A stretch of DNA of 64,000 nucleotides from RPQJ01 sp963762315 (GTDB lineage Bacteria > Pseudomonadota > Gammaproteobacteria > Steroidobacterales > Steroidobacteraceae). Location of the stretch: positions 682,001 to 746,000 of the forward strand of contig CAVXKO010000007.1 in assembly GCA_963762315.1 (NCBI GenBank), written 5' to 3'. Position 1 is the stretch's first letter. Each line of letters begins with the position of its first letter. The notes beneath the pieces are model-generated. The model was not told where the DNA came from. It saw nothing but the letters and a program-made list of their open reading frames with translations, and searched no databases. Of this stretch, positions 8,735-18,531 are shown one piece after another. The position numbers were made by a program, and so were the translations under genes.

Positions 8735-9736
8735 ATGGACGTTTCCATGTCGTTCGCCGTGCTGGTGCTGCTGGTGGCCCTGGCGCTGGCGTTCGACTTC
8801 ATGAACGGCTTCCACGACTCGGCCAACTCGATCGCCACCGTCGTTTCGACCGGCGTGCTGCGGCCCCACCAGGCCGTGCTCTGGGCGGCGTTCTTCAACT
8901 TCGTCGCTATCTTCATCTTCCACCTCAAGGTCGCGGCCATGGTCGGCAAGGGCATCGTCGACCCGGCCGTGGTCGATCACCACCTGATCTTCGGCGCGCT
9001 CGTCGGCGCCATCGTGTGGAACGTGATCACGTGGTACTACGGCATCCCGTCGAGTTCGTCGCACGCGCTGATCGGCGGCATGGTCGGCGCCACTGTCGCC
9101 AAGGCGGGCACGGCTCCGCTGCTCGCACCCGGCATCATCAAGACGGCGGTGTTCATCTTCGTCTCGCCGCTGCTCGGCATGACGCTCGGCGCCCTGCTGA
9201 TGGTGGCGGCCTCCTGGGCCAGCGTGCGCTCGGCGCCCCGCAAGGTGGATCGCTGGTTCCGCAGGCTGCAGCTCGCCTCGTCGGCGGCCTACAGCATCGG
9301 CCACGGCAGCAACGACGCGCAGAAGACGATGGGTATCATCTGGTTGCTGCTGATTTCCGCCGGAGTCACCACCAGGGACCACCTGCCGATCTGGGTGATC
9401 ATCAGCTGCTACGTCGCCATCGCGCTTGGCACGATGTTCGGCGGCTGGCGCATCGTGAAGACCATGGGCCAGAAGATCACCAAGCTGCGGCCGATCGGTG
9501 GCTTCGCCGCGGAAACGGGCGGCGCCATCACGCTGTTCATCGCCTCGGGCTTCGGCATCCCGGTGTCGACCACCCACACGATCACCGGCGCGATCGTCGG
9601 CGTCGGCTCCGCCCAGCGCGCGAGCGCGGTGCGCTGGGGAGTCGCGGGCAACATCGTGATCGCCTGGATCCTGACCATGCCGGCCGCGGCGCTGATCGCA
9701 GCCCTCGCGTTCCACCTGGGGCGCGTCCTGATCTGA
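8735..9736 (+). CDS. pit: Low-affinity inorganic phosphate transporter, Pit family
   Basis: A 333-residue integral membrane protein with about ten hydrophobic spans. It carries both inverted PiT signature motifs: DFMNGFHDSANSIATVVSTG near residue 20 and the second-half GIPVSTTHTITGAIVGVG near residue 285. A GHGSNDAQKTMG segment lies near residue 190. PiT proteins import phosphate as a metal-phosphate complex using the proton gradient. It directly follows the PhoU-like gene. FadH starts only one base after its stop, so the frame-shifted reductase is probably co-transcribed. Confidence 0.92.
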   Translation: MDVSMSFAVLVLLVALALAFDFMNGFHDSANSIATVVSTGVLRPHQAVLWAAFFNFVAIFIFHLKVAAMVGKGIVDPAVVDHHLIFGALVGAIVWNVITWYYGIPSSSSHALIGGMVGATVAKAGTAPLLAPGIIKTAVFIFVSPLLGMTLGALLMVAASWASVRSAPRKVDRWFRRLQLASSAAYSIGHGSNDAQKTMGIIWLLLISAGVTTRDHLPIWVIISCYVAIALGTMFGGWRIVKTMGQKITKLRPIGGFAAETGGAITLFIASGFGIPVSTTHTITGAIVGVGSAQRASAVRWGVAGNIVIAWILTMPAAALIAALAFHLGRVLI

Positions 9737-9737
9737 G

Positions 9738-11775
9738 ATGGGCGCTTACCCACACCTGCTCGCGCCGCTCGACCTCGGCTTCACGCAACTGCGCAACCGG
9801 GTGCTGATGGGCTCGATGCACACCGGCCTCGAGGACGACCCGAAGCACTTCCCCCGCCTCACCGAGTATTTCGCCGAACGGGCACGCGGCGGCGTCGGTC
9901 TCATCGTCACCGGCGGCTTCGCGCCGAACATCGAAGGCTGGGCCGCGCCTTTCTCCGGCCGCCTCGCCTCGAAATCCGCGGCGGCCAGGCACCGCCCGAT
10001 CACGGCTGCGGTCCACGCCGAGGGCGGCAAGATCGCGCTGCAGATCCTGCACACCGGCCGCTATGGGTATCACCCGCTCGCGGTGGCACCCTCGCCCATC
10101 AAGTCGCCCATCTCGCCGTTCAGGCCGCGCGCCTTGTCGGCGAGCCGGCGTCGAGCGGCAGATCCGCGCATTCGTGCGCTGCGCGACCCTCGCGCGCGAG
10201 GCCGGGTACGACGGCGTCGAGGTGATGGGCTCGGAAGGCTACTTCATCAACCAGTTCCTCGCAGCGCGCACCAACAAGCGCACCGACGAATGGGGCGGCA
10301 GTTACGCCAATCGCATGCGCCTGCCGGTCGAGATCGTCGCGCGCACACGCGAGGCCGTTGGCCGCGACTTCATCATCGTCTACCGGCTCTCGATGCTGGA
10401 CCTCGTGCCGGACGGCAGCGACTGGGATGAAGTCGTGCAGCTGGCCAAGGCGCTCGAGAAGGCCGGCGTCACGATCCTCAACACTGGCATCGGCTGGCAC
10501 GAGGCGCGCATCCCGACCATCGCCACCTCGGTGCCGCGCGCGGCGTTCGCCTGGGTGACGCGCAAGCTGAAGGGCGAAGTGGGCGTGCCGCTCTGCGCCA
10601 CCAACCGCATCAATGTCCCGGAGGTGGCCGATCGCGTGATCGCCGAGGGTTCCGCGGACATGGTCTCGATGGCGCGACCCCTGCTGGCCGACCCGTACTT
10701 CGTGAGCAAGGCCGCGGCCGGCCGCGCAGACGAGATCAACACCTGCATCGCGTGCAACCAGGCCTGCCTCGACCACATCTTCGAGCGCAAGATCGCGTCG
10801 TGTCTCGTGAACCCGCGCGCGGGCCACGAGACCGAGTGGGACATCAGGCCTGCCACCGCAGCGAAGAAGATCGCGGTCGTCGGCGCGGGCCCGGCGGGAT
10901 TGTCATGCGCCACGTTGCTCGCGGAACGCGGACATCGCGTCGAACTGTTCGAGGCCAGCGGCGAGATCGGCGGGCAGTTCAATCTCGCCAGGTGCATCCC
11001 GGGCAAGGAAGAGTTCCAGGAAACCCTGCGTTATTTCGCCCGGCGCATCGTGACCACCGGCGTCACGCTGCACCTCGATACACGCGTCGATGCCGCAGCG
11101 CTGCAGGCGGGCGGCTTCGACGAGGTCGTGCTCGCCACCGGCGTCACGCCGCGCGATCCCGGCATTCCCGGCGCGCAGGAGCTTGCGGGCACGCGGGTGT
11201 TCAGTTACGTCGAAGTCCTGCGCGGCGCGCCCGTCGGGCGACACGTCGCGATCGTCGGCGCCGGCGGCATCGGCTTCGACGTCGCCGAGTTTGTGCTCAA
11301 TGCCGGGCACTCCACGACGCTCGACCTCGAGGCGTGGATGCGCGAGTGGGGCGTGACCGACCCGGCGCTCGCGCGCAGCGGCCTTGCGCAGCCGCAGATC
11401 GAGCCGGCTTCGCGCAAGGTGACGCTGCTGCAGCGGAAGACGGGCGGTTTCGGCAGGAACCTCGGCAAGACCACCGGCTGGATCCACCGCACGACCCTGA
11501 AGATGAAACGTGTCGAGATGATCGGCGGCGTGAATTACGAAGGCATCGACGAGCGCGGCCTGCGCGTCAGTTTCGGCGAACGGCGCGAAAATCCGATGGT
11601 CGTGGAGGCGGACACCATCATCCTCTGCGCGGGCCAGGAGCCGCTGCGGGAACTCGCGGAGCCGCTGCAGCGCGCAGGAATTCGCGTGCACCTGATCGGC
11701 GGCGCGGATGTCGCCGCGGAACTCGATGCCCGGCGGGCTATCGAGCAGGGCTCGCGGCTTGCCGTCACGCTCTAG
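9738..11775 (+). pseudogene. fadH: NADPH-dependent 2,4-dienoyl-CoA reductase (FadH type), split by a single-base frameshift
   Basis: The enzyme reduces 2,4-dienoyl-CoA during beta-oxidation of unsaturated fatty acids, using FMN, FAD and a 4Fe-4S cluster. The N-terminal old-yellow-enzyme barrel (LLAPLDLGFTQLRNRVLMGS) runs to about 10145. Similarity continues one frame over from about 10150 (RQIRAFVRCATLAREAGYDG). The cluster cysteines (CIACNQACLDH) follow, then a second Rossmann domain (IAVVGAGPAGLSCA). One surplus base near 10143-10149 explains the break. With it removed the protein is about 679 residues, close to E. coli FadH. No stops interrupt either part, so a sequence error is as likely as a true mutation. 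Confidence 0.85.
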
Positions 11776-11778
11776 GCG

Positions 11779-12546
11779 TTACTGGAGCGGGAATGGCACC
11801 TGGGCGGTGCCCGTCGCGTGTTCTTCCACCTTCTTCGCGGCGTGGATCGCCTTCAGCAGCAGGGCGTGCACGTGCTCGTCCTGGCCCGTGAGCAGGAAGC
11901 GATCAGCCAGTTCCAGCACCTTCTCGAGATACGCCCGCCGCTGGTCGAGGTAGCGCATCGCCTTGCCAAGGAAGCGCGGATCCCGCGCCTCGACGTGCAA
12001 CGTCTCCGCGGTGCGCAGCGCGACCGCATACTCCTCTGCCGTGGGCTTGCGGTGGTAGACCGGCTCTTCGTTCACCTCGTCGCCCGGAGCCTGCGACGCA
12101 GGTCGCGGCTCCTGCAGCTCGCCACGGCGAGGTGGACCATGCATCAGCGTGCGAATGATGTCCGACGTCGAGACGATCCCCAGCACGCGATCCGCGTCAT
12201 CGACGACCGGCGCCGCGTGCACGCCATTCTCGGTCAGCAGACTGGCCGCTTCCGCGAGGCTGCTGTGGGGCCGGAGGCTCTTCACCGGCGAGCGCATCAG
12301 TTGCTCGACCGTGAAGCGTTCATCCAGATCGGCGGCGTGCTCGGTCACCGGCTTCGGAACGAAGTGCTCGAGCTTCATCAGGTCCGCCGAGCTGAGCATG
12401 CCCGCGAGTTTGCCGTCGCGCAGCACGGGGAGGTGATGGATCGGGTACTGGAAGAAGCAGTCGAGGGCTTCGCTTACCGACTGGCTGACGTCGATCACGA
12501 CCACCGCCTCGGTCATGATCCGCGAGAGAGGTTCGTCGGGGCGCAT
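11779..12546 (-). CDS. CBS-domain pair protein
   Basis: A 255-residue soluble protein with two CBS motifs in the first 145 residues (IMTEAVVVIDVSQSVSEALD and LMRSPVKSLRPHSSLAEAAS). A helical, charged C-terminal region follows. CBS pairs bind adenine nucleotides and usually regulate a partner. No catalytic domain is seen, and the target is unknown. The ATG at 12546-12544 has GGAGAAAA just upstream; a longer frame reaching 12684 lacks family support. It converges on fadH with 3 bases between the stops. Confidence 0.8.
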   Translation of the reverse strand: MRPDEPLSRIMTEAVVVIDVSQSVSEALDCFFQYPIHHLPVLRDGKLAGMLSSADLMKLEHFVPKPVTEHAADLDERFTVEQLMRSPVKSLRPHSSLAEAASLLTENGVHAAPVVDDADRVLGIVSTSDIIRTLMHGPPRRGELQEPRPASQAPGDEVNEEPVYHRKPTAEEYAVALRTAETLHVEARDPRFLGKAMRYLDQRRAYLEKVLELADRFLLTGQDEHVHALLLKAIHAAKKVEEHATGTAQVPFPLQ

Positions 12547-12707
12547 GAGTTTTCTCCGCCGCCAGGATACCGCTACCGGATGCTCAAGAAACGTGACGGC
12601 CCCCGGATCAGCGCCGATACGGGCTTCGTATCGGTACGGATGGACATGCGTAGCCGCCGCAGCGAAAGTGCCCGCACGCATCACGCTGCGCGGAGGACAC
12701 CCTGCCG

Positions 12708-14141
12708 ATGAACCGTCGCGACTTCCTCATTCGCTCTGCCGTCGCCGCGTCCCTGGCTGCTCCGGGCGCGCGCGCCTGGTCCGCCGCTGCCGATGCGGAC
12801 GTGATCGTCATCGGCGCCGGACTCTCCGGGCTCAACGCGGCATTGATCCTCGAAGAGGCCGGCGCGAAGGTGCTGGTGCTCGAGGGCCGCGATCGTGTCG
12901 GCGGAAAACTGCTCACGTTCGACCAGGTGCCAGGGTTGCCCGAAGCGGGCGGCCAGACCATCGGCAGCGGTTACGGCCGGCTGATCGACGCGGCGACGCG
13001 CGGCGGCGTGGCGCTCGACGACGTGCTGCCGCGCCAGCTGAAGCATCCGGAAATCGCGCTCGTGCTGGACGGCAAGCCCGTGACGAAGGCCGAGTGGCAC
13101 GACTCGCCGCGCAATCCGTTCCCGGCCGGCCCGCTGCGCGACGTGATGCCGTGGCAGTACGTACCGATGGTGATGGGCAAGGCCGCGCCGCTGAACCCGG
13201 CGGGCGACTGGTTCGCTCCGGGCAACGCCGCGCTCGACATCTCGATGCACGACTGGCTCAAGGCGCAGGGCGCGTCCGAGGCCATCATAGAGGCGGCCTA
13301 CGACATGAACGTCAGTTACGGCACTTCGTCGAAGGACGTCTCCGCGCTGATGCTGGCCTGGGTCGAGGCGTTCACGCGCGCGCAGCGCGCCCTCAAGCCG
13401 GCCATCTACAAGGCGCACGGTGGCAACCAGCGCATCGCCGAGGGCATGGCGAAGCGCCTGAAGGGCGACCTGATGCCGAAGAAGATCGCGACCGCGGTCG
13501 TGACCGACGACAAGGGCGCGATGGTGCGTACCCACGACGGCAAGCGCTACCGCGCCAAGGCGCTCATCTGCGCCCTGCCTTTTTCGACGCTACGCAGGAT
13601 CCAGTTCGAGCCGGGCCTCGCGGGTGTGCAGGCCATGGCCGTGAAGGAACTGCCGCACCAGATGATCACGCAGGTGGCGGTCACCGCGAGGAAACCGTTC
13701 TGGGAGCAGGACGGAGTGCCGCCCACGATGTGGACCGACAGCCAGATCGGTCGTGTGTTCGCAATCTACGGCGGCACCACCGACGACGAGGTCTCGAGCC
13801 TGCTCGTCACGGCCTACGGCCACAAGGCCGCCTACCTCGACAAGCTCGGCAAGCCGGGCGGCGCGCAGTACGTGGTCTCCGAGCTCGAGCGCATTCGGCC
13901 GGCCGCGAAGGGCCAGATCGAAGTCGCCGCATGGCATTCCTGGACCAGGGATCCGTTCAGCGCCGGCGACTGGGCCTACTTCACGCCCGGCACCGTCACG
14001 AAGTACTTGCCGGCCATGTACCAGCCGCACGGGTGCGTGCACTTCTGCGGCGAGCAGACGGCCGTCGCCGCACGCGGGATGGAAGGCGCGATGGAGTCCG
14101 GCGAGCGCGCCGCGTTCGAGGTCGCGGCTGTCCTGGCCTAG
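12708..14141 (+). CDS. Tat-exported flavin monoamine oxidase family protein
   Basis: A 477-residue FAD amine oxidase-type protein. The N-terminus NRRDFLIRSAVAASLAAPGA is a twin-arginine signal, so export of the folded flavoprotein is expected. The FAD loop VIVIGAGLSGLNAAL, the second contact EGRDRVGGKL and the C-terminal GCVHFCGEQTA element are all present at the usual distances. Members oxidise primary or aromatic amines; the substrate here cannot be read from sequence. It overlaps the 3' end of the convergent permease gene by 4 bases. Confidence 0.88.
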   Translation: MNRRDFLIRSAVAASLAAPGARAWSAAADADVIVIGAGLSGLNAALILEEAGAKVLVLEGRDRVGGKLLTFDQVPGLPEAGGQTIGSGYGRLIDAATRGGVALDDVLPRQLKHPEIALVLDGKPVTKAEWHDSPRNPFPAGPLRDVMPWQYVPMVMGKAAPLNPAGDWFAPGNAALDISMHDWLKAQGASEAIIEAAYDMNVSYGTSSKDVSALMLAWVEAFTRAQRALKPAIYKAHGGNQRIAEGMAKRLKGDLMPKKIATAVVTDDKGAMVRTHDGKRYRAKALICALPFSTLRRIQFEPGLAGVQAMAVKELPHQMITQVAVTARKPFWEQDGVPPTMWTDSQIGRVFAIYGGTTDDEVSSLLVTAYGHKAAYLDKLGKPGGAQYVVSELERIRPAAKGQIEVAAWHSWTRDPFSAGDWAYFTPGTVTKYLPAMYQPHGCVHFCGEQTAVAARGMEGAMESGERAAFEVAAVLA

Positions 14142-14915
14142 TGCCGCATCTCCGGAGGCGTGCCCGCGCGCGCCGTCAGGTGCAGCAGGATGCCGAGCAC
14201 CGCCATCGCCCACACGATCACCGGGCTCGACGGCAGGTCCGTGACCAGCGACACCGCAAGTCCCACGACGTAACTCGCGATCGCGAGCAGGTAGCCGAGC
14301 GCCAGCTGCCGGCTGCGGCCGTGGCGGTACGTCGCGAGCGCCGGCACGATCAGCGTCGTGAAGACGAGATACACGCCCACGAGCTGCACCGACATCGTCA
14401 CCATCAGCGCGAACAGCACGTAGAAGCCGATGGTGCCGATGCGCTCGCGCCAGCGGAACCACACGACGAGGAACACGGCCGTCAGCACGGCCGCGCGCAC
14501 CAGCTGCTCCGTCGAGACCCACAGGATCTGCCCGGCCAGCAGGTCCTTCAGTTCCTCGCCGCCGTGCGGGTTGTTCGCGAGCAGCAGGATCTGCGCCGTC
14601 GAGGCCAGCACGAACAGCACGCCGATCAGCGCCTCCTGCACCTCCGGGCGCTTGCGTTCGGTCCACGTGAGCAGCAGCGCGCCGAGCAACGCGGCGATCA
14701 CGGCCGCGAGCCTGCGTCGTCCAGCCCTGCAGCTCCAGGCCGAACGAGTGCGCGGCGATCACGCCGAGGCCCGCGACCTGCGCGATGGCGAGGTCGATGA
14801 ACACGATGCCGCGCCTCAGCACCTGCTGCCCGAGCGGCACGTGCGACAGGACGACGAGGATGCCGGCCACGAGGGCCGGCCACAGGATGCTGATGTCCCC
14901 GGCGAGATCGTTCAT
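14138..14915 (-). pseudogene. Metal ABC transporter permease (ZnuB/MntB-type), single-base frameshift
   Basis: The first 70 residues (MNDLAGDISILWPALVAGIL ... ELQGWTTQA) are read from ATG 14915. After about 14708 the remaining 185 or so residues (AALLGALLLTWTERK ... TPPEMRH) are in the next frame, with one surplus base at the join. Together they give a membrane protein of about 258 residues with many spans, the normal size for ABC-3 family permeases of zinc or manganese importers. The ATG overlaps the stop of the binding-protein gene (AATGA). No ATPase subunit gene lies beside it. Confidence 0.78.
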
Positions 14916-15818
14916 TTCGCGGCCGCCAGCAGGCGGTTGAGCGTGTCGTCGAACAGGCCGAAGAGGTCCTTCGCCTCGGGCGTGCCGCCCACCGAGAACG
15001 GCAGCATCACGACCGGCGCCTTCACCCGCTCCGACAGCCAGTCGGCGGCCTTCGGGTCGTTGTAGGCGTTGCGCAGGATCATCTTCGGCGGAGTCGCGCC
15101 CAGCTTCTGCACCAGGCCTGCGAGGTAACCCGCGCTCGGCGGCACGCCGGGCTTCGGCTCGATGGCCGCGAGTTCCTTCAGGCCGAGCCAGCGGACGAGG
15201 TAGGTCTGGTCCTTGTGGATCACCACGACCGGCACGTCCTTCAGCGTGGCGCCAAGCGCCGTCCATCGCGTCATCGCCTGCTGCCATCGCGCCTGGAAGT
15301 CGGCGCCGCGCTGCTGGTAGTACGCCGCGTTCGGCGCGTCGACCTGCGCGAGCCGCGCCGTGAGGGCCTTCGCGGCCGTGGCGATGTTGCGCGGGTCGAG
15401 CTGCACGTGCGGATTGCCGAGAGGATGCACGTCGCCCATCGAGCGGTCGACGGCCGTCGGGATGTCGAGCAGACGCAAGCGCCGACGTGACTTCGAAATA
15501 GCCCGGCGCGCCCGGCTGGATCTTCGAGTTGCCGGATTCCTGCAGCAGGACCGGCAGCCAGCCGATCTCCAGCTCGGCCCCGGTCGCCACGATGAGGTCG
15601 GCCGAGCGGGCGCGCGCCACGAGACTGGGCTTGGCATCGACGCGGTGCACGTCCTGCAGCGCGCTCGTGGCGGTGTAGACGTTGACCTTGTCGCCGCCGA
15701 GTTCGGTGACGAGCGAGCCCCAGTCGGACGTCGTCGCCAGCACCTTGATCGCCGCGTGCGCGGGAAGCGTGACTGCCAGTGCGCAGGCAACGCACAGGCC
15801 GCGAATGAGTCGGTTCAT
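14912..15818 (-). pseudogene. Metal ABC transporter substrate-binding protein (ZnuA-like), single-base frameshift
   Basis: ATG at 15818 begins a classic signal peptide (MNRLIRGLCVACALAVTLPA, then HA). The mature region KVLATTSDWGSLVTELGGD fits the cluster A-I zinc/manganese binding-protein family. The frame shifts near 15475 with one surplus base, and similarity resumes as LLDIPTAVDRSMGDVHP. That stretch includes the metal-ligand histidines of DVHPLGNPHVQLDP. The repaired length is about 301 residues. There is no long His-rich loop of the kind found in E. coli ZnuA, so zinc versus manganese is open. It sits between the outer-membrane protein and the permease. Confidence 0.8.
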
Positions 15819-15827
15819 GTCGGTCTC

Positions 15828-17230
15828 CTAGAACTTGTGCGCGCCGTGCGCGCCGATGGCGTAGATGTACTGGAGCAGCAGCTGCCGGTCGGTCGCGGCG
15901 TCGCGGGCGTCGTCCCAGGCGTACTGCATGCGCAGGCGCGAGAACTCGCTCGGGCTCCAGTCGATCATCGTCGTGAGGCGGCTCGGCGAGGCCGGCAGCA
16001 GCAGCGGGAAGTCGCTCGCGAGCAGCTCGCCGTCCTGCACGAGACCGATGCGCGTATTGCCGGCATCGAGTTCGTCGTAACGCAGGCCGAAGCGCCAGCG
16101 CGGCATTGAACTGGTACACGCCCTGCACGTACCAGCCTTCCTGCACGCTGCGGATACGAATCGCTGAGGTCGGCGCCGTCCACGTCGAAGGCAAGCGAGC
16201 CGTCCTCGGTGCGGCGCAGGTACTCGGCCTGCAACTTCAGCGCGCTGCGCCGCGTGCTCGCTGGTCGGCGTCCACTTGAACGTGGCATCCGCGATCCACG
16301 TCTCGGAACTGCCGGTGAAGGCATTCACGACCGGCATGCCCAGGCTGTCCACGTCCTCATAGGCGCGGTCCTCGGCATCCATGTCCATCCACGAGAGACC
16401 GGCACGCCAGCCGATGGAGTCGCCGAGGTCTCCGCCCACGTGCGCGAACAAGCGTGGTGCCGTTGAGCGCCGTTGCGGCCGAGGCGCGTGCCCGGGAATT
16501 GCGCTGCCGTTGCCGGTCTCGGCGCCGAACTCGAGGAACAGCGTCCGTCGGCGCGAGCCACTTCACCTGCACGCCGTCCTGCCGCGTACTGGCCCGCCGA
16601 GAAGGCCTGGTACACGAGCGGCTGGTCGACGAAGTCCCAGGCATGCGCGTGGATCTCGTTCAGGTAGCCGAAGCCGGAGAAGAAGCGGCCGCCCTTGATC
16701 GAGAAACCGGCGGGCAGCGAGGTAGTGCGGAAGAACGCTTCCTCGACGCCGATGTCGCCTTCACCCGACAGCGCCATGGTCAGGGCCGCCGTGAAGTACG
16801 GATCCACGCTCGCGGCGAACGTCACCTCGGACTCGCCGAGGTTGAAGCTGCGCTCGCCGGGCCCGATCTCGCCGCCGTTCGGCATGAAGCCGGCGAAGTG
16901 ATAATCGGCGGGATCCTGCGAGAGGTCCGCGTAGTTGCCCGCGAGGATCACCGAGATCGACGGGTTGAAGGCCGAGGAACCCTTCGCCGGGGCCGCAGCC
17001 GGCGGTGGCGGCGGTTCGGGCTCGGCAGGCGCCGCGGCCACGGTGGCGCTCGAGGCTGCCTCGAGCTGGTCGATGCGGGCCTCGAGCGCGCCGACGCGCT
17101 GGGCATAGTCGGCCTTGAGCGCCGCGATCTCGGCGCGCAGGGCGGCAACGTCATCGGCGGCCTGCACGTTGGCGGGCAGCCAGGCGGCTGCAATGACGGC
17201 AGACGCAATCAATCGGGATGCGTGTCCCAT
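15828..17230 (-). pseudogene. Outer-membrane beta-barrel protein of a metal uptake locus, with multiple frame breaks
   Basis: ATG 17230 (ribosome site AGAGGA) starts a signal peptide, then a coiled coil (ALRAEIAALKADYAQRVGAL). A proline-rich linker and a barrel-like domain with alternating aromatic strands follow (FNPSISVILAGNYADLSQDP). The protein ends in the aromatic residue of GAHKF, typical of outer-membrane barrels. From about 16650 to 16080 the reading frame changes at least five times. Each piece reads sensibly (RQDGVQVKWLAPTD, then FAHVGGDLGDSIGWRAG, then LKLQAEYLRRTEDGS). The expected length is about 465 residues. It is probably an outer-membrane partner for the adjacent metal ABC importer. 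The density of breaks suggests poor base quality here. Confidence 0.65.
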
Positions 17231-17300
17231 GGGAATCCTCTTCGACGATGAAAGGCACGCCGGCCAGCGGGGCCGGCAGCGGGTCACGGAAATGTGCCGA

Positions 17301-17669
17301 TCAGCGAGGAGGCGCGCGGGAGCGGAAGGCGCGGTGAACGGTGCGGACGGCCGGAGCACGAATGGCCCGCAGCCGCACGGCGAAGAAGGCCTGGAAAGCG
17401 AGAAAGAGGACCACCGCCGCCGCGCCGCCCATGACGAGCAACGGGGCGTGCGAAACGCAGTCGGTGCAGACCTGGGTGTGTTGTCCGGGCGCACCCGGAA
17501 CGCCGCGATCGCCGAGGTGCGAAAGCGCGTGCACCATCGCCACCGACTGCGCCAGGCACAGCGCAATCAGCGCGAACAGGACGGCGAGATTTCGACGGCG
17601 GGTGATCAGGGCCGGTGCTCCGTATCCGGCGGATATCCTAGCGCATGGACACCGATCTTGCCGATCCAC
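17301..17669 (-). CDS. DUF2946-like small membrane protein
   Basis: An open frame of up to 122 residues from a GTG at 17669. The conserved-looking part starts near RRRNLAVLFALIALCLAQ, a membrane span or signal. It carries a histidine and a C-x-x-C pair (HTQVCTDCVSHAPL) and ends with a second hydrophobic span. This layout resembles DUF2946 proteins, which often neighbour metal uptake genes. The true start is uncertain because no ATG is in frame. It lies 70 bases upstream of the outer-membrane protein gene, in the same direction. Confidence 0.55.
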   Translation of the reverse strand: MDRQDRCPCARISAGYGAPALITRRRNLAVLFALIALCLAQSVAMVHALSHLGDRGVPGAPGQHTQVCTDCVSHAPLLVMGGAAAVVLFLAFQAFFAVRLRAIRAPAVRTVHRAFRSRAPPR

Positions 17670-17697
17670 CCCGCCAAACGGGGTGGACTCGACAGAT

Positions 17698-18531
17698 TCA
17701 GGCCATCTTCGGGGCGGCGCCGGAGCGATCGAGCAGCATCTCCACCTTGTCGCGGAAACTGCGGCTCAACTTCACCTCCTGCCCCGAAAGCAGGCGCAGG
17801 AAGCACTCACCGTTCACGTGGGGCCGCAGCGAGCGGACCCGCGCGAGATTCACGATCGTGGAGCGGTGCACCCTCTGGAAAACGGCGGGATCGAGCATGT
17901 CCTCGAGTTCCTTCATCGTGGCCCGCAGGACGTGCGTGGCGCCGCCTGCGTGCAGGCACATGTAGTCGCCCGCGGCATCGATCCAGTCGATGGTGGTCAC
18001 ATCGAGGCGGACGGTCTCGCGGCCCGAGCGGATCGGCAGCATCGTGGCATAGCGGCGCACGGCCGCGCCCGCGGCTGCGGCCAGCGCTTCGGGCTCGATC
18101 TCGCCCTTGTCGGTGAGGTCGGCAATCAACGCCATCAACTGTTCGCGCTGCGCGGCGGCCTGCTTCTGCTGCCACTGGGCGCGGACGCGATCGAGCGCGC
18201 GTGCGAGGCGATCCTCGTCCACCGGCTTCAGCAGGTAATCGAGCGCGTGCGATTCGAAGGCGTCGATCGCGAACTTGTCGAAGGCCGTGACGAACACGAC
18301 CATCGGCATGCTCTCCTGCGGCACCTGCTTCACGACGTCGATGCCCGAGAGGCCGGGCATCTGGATGTCGAGGAACATCAGGTCGGGCGCGAGTTCGGCG
18401 ATGGCGGCCAGGGCCTCGCGGCCGTTGGCGCACTGGCCGACGATCTGCACGTCGGCGGCCTCCTTGAGGCGCAGTTCGAGCCCGCGGCGGGCCAGCGGTT
18501 CGTCGTCGACGATGAGCGTGCGTAGGTTCAT
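17698..18531 (-). CDS. LytTR-family response regulator
   Basis: A 277-residue regulator. The receiver domain occupies residues 1-120, with the acidic pair VDDEP, the phospho-acceptor in DLMFLDIQMP, the threonine in FVTAFD and the lysine in LLKPV. A C-terminal LytTR DNA-binding domain follows (DWIDAAGDYMCLH, QRVHRSTIVNLARV). Its ATG overlaps the stop of the kinase gene as ATGA, so the two are translationally coupled. Relatives include AlgR and LytR. Target genes cannot be deduced. Confidence 0.92.
   Translation of the reverse strand: MNLRTLIVDDEPLARRGLELRLKEAADVQIVGQCANGREALAAIAELAPDLMFLDIQMPGLSGIDVVKQVPQESMPMVVFVTAFDKFAIDAFESHALDYLLKPVDEDRLARALDRVRAQWQQKQAAAQREQLMALIADLTDKGEIEPEALAAAAGAAVRRYATMLPIRSGRETVRLDVTTIDWIDAAGDYMCLHAGGATHVLRATMKELEDMLDPAVFQRVHRSTIVNLARVRSLRPHVNGECFLRLLSGQEVKLSRSFRDKVEMLLDRSGAAPKMA

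Noticed and set aside
10140..10152. Programmed frameshifting in fadH
   Set aside because: No slippery heptamer or downstream structure is apparent, and similar single-base breaks occur in many unrelated genes in the window.
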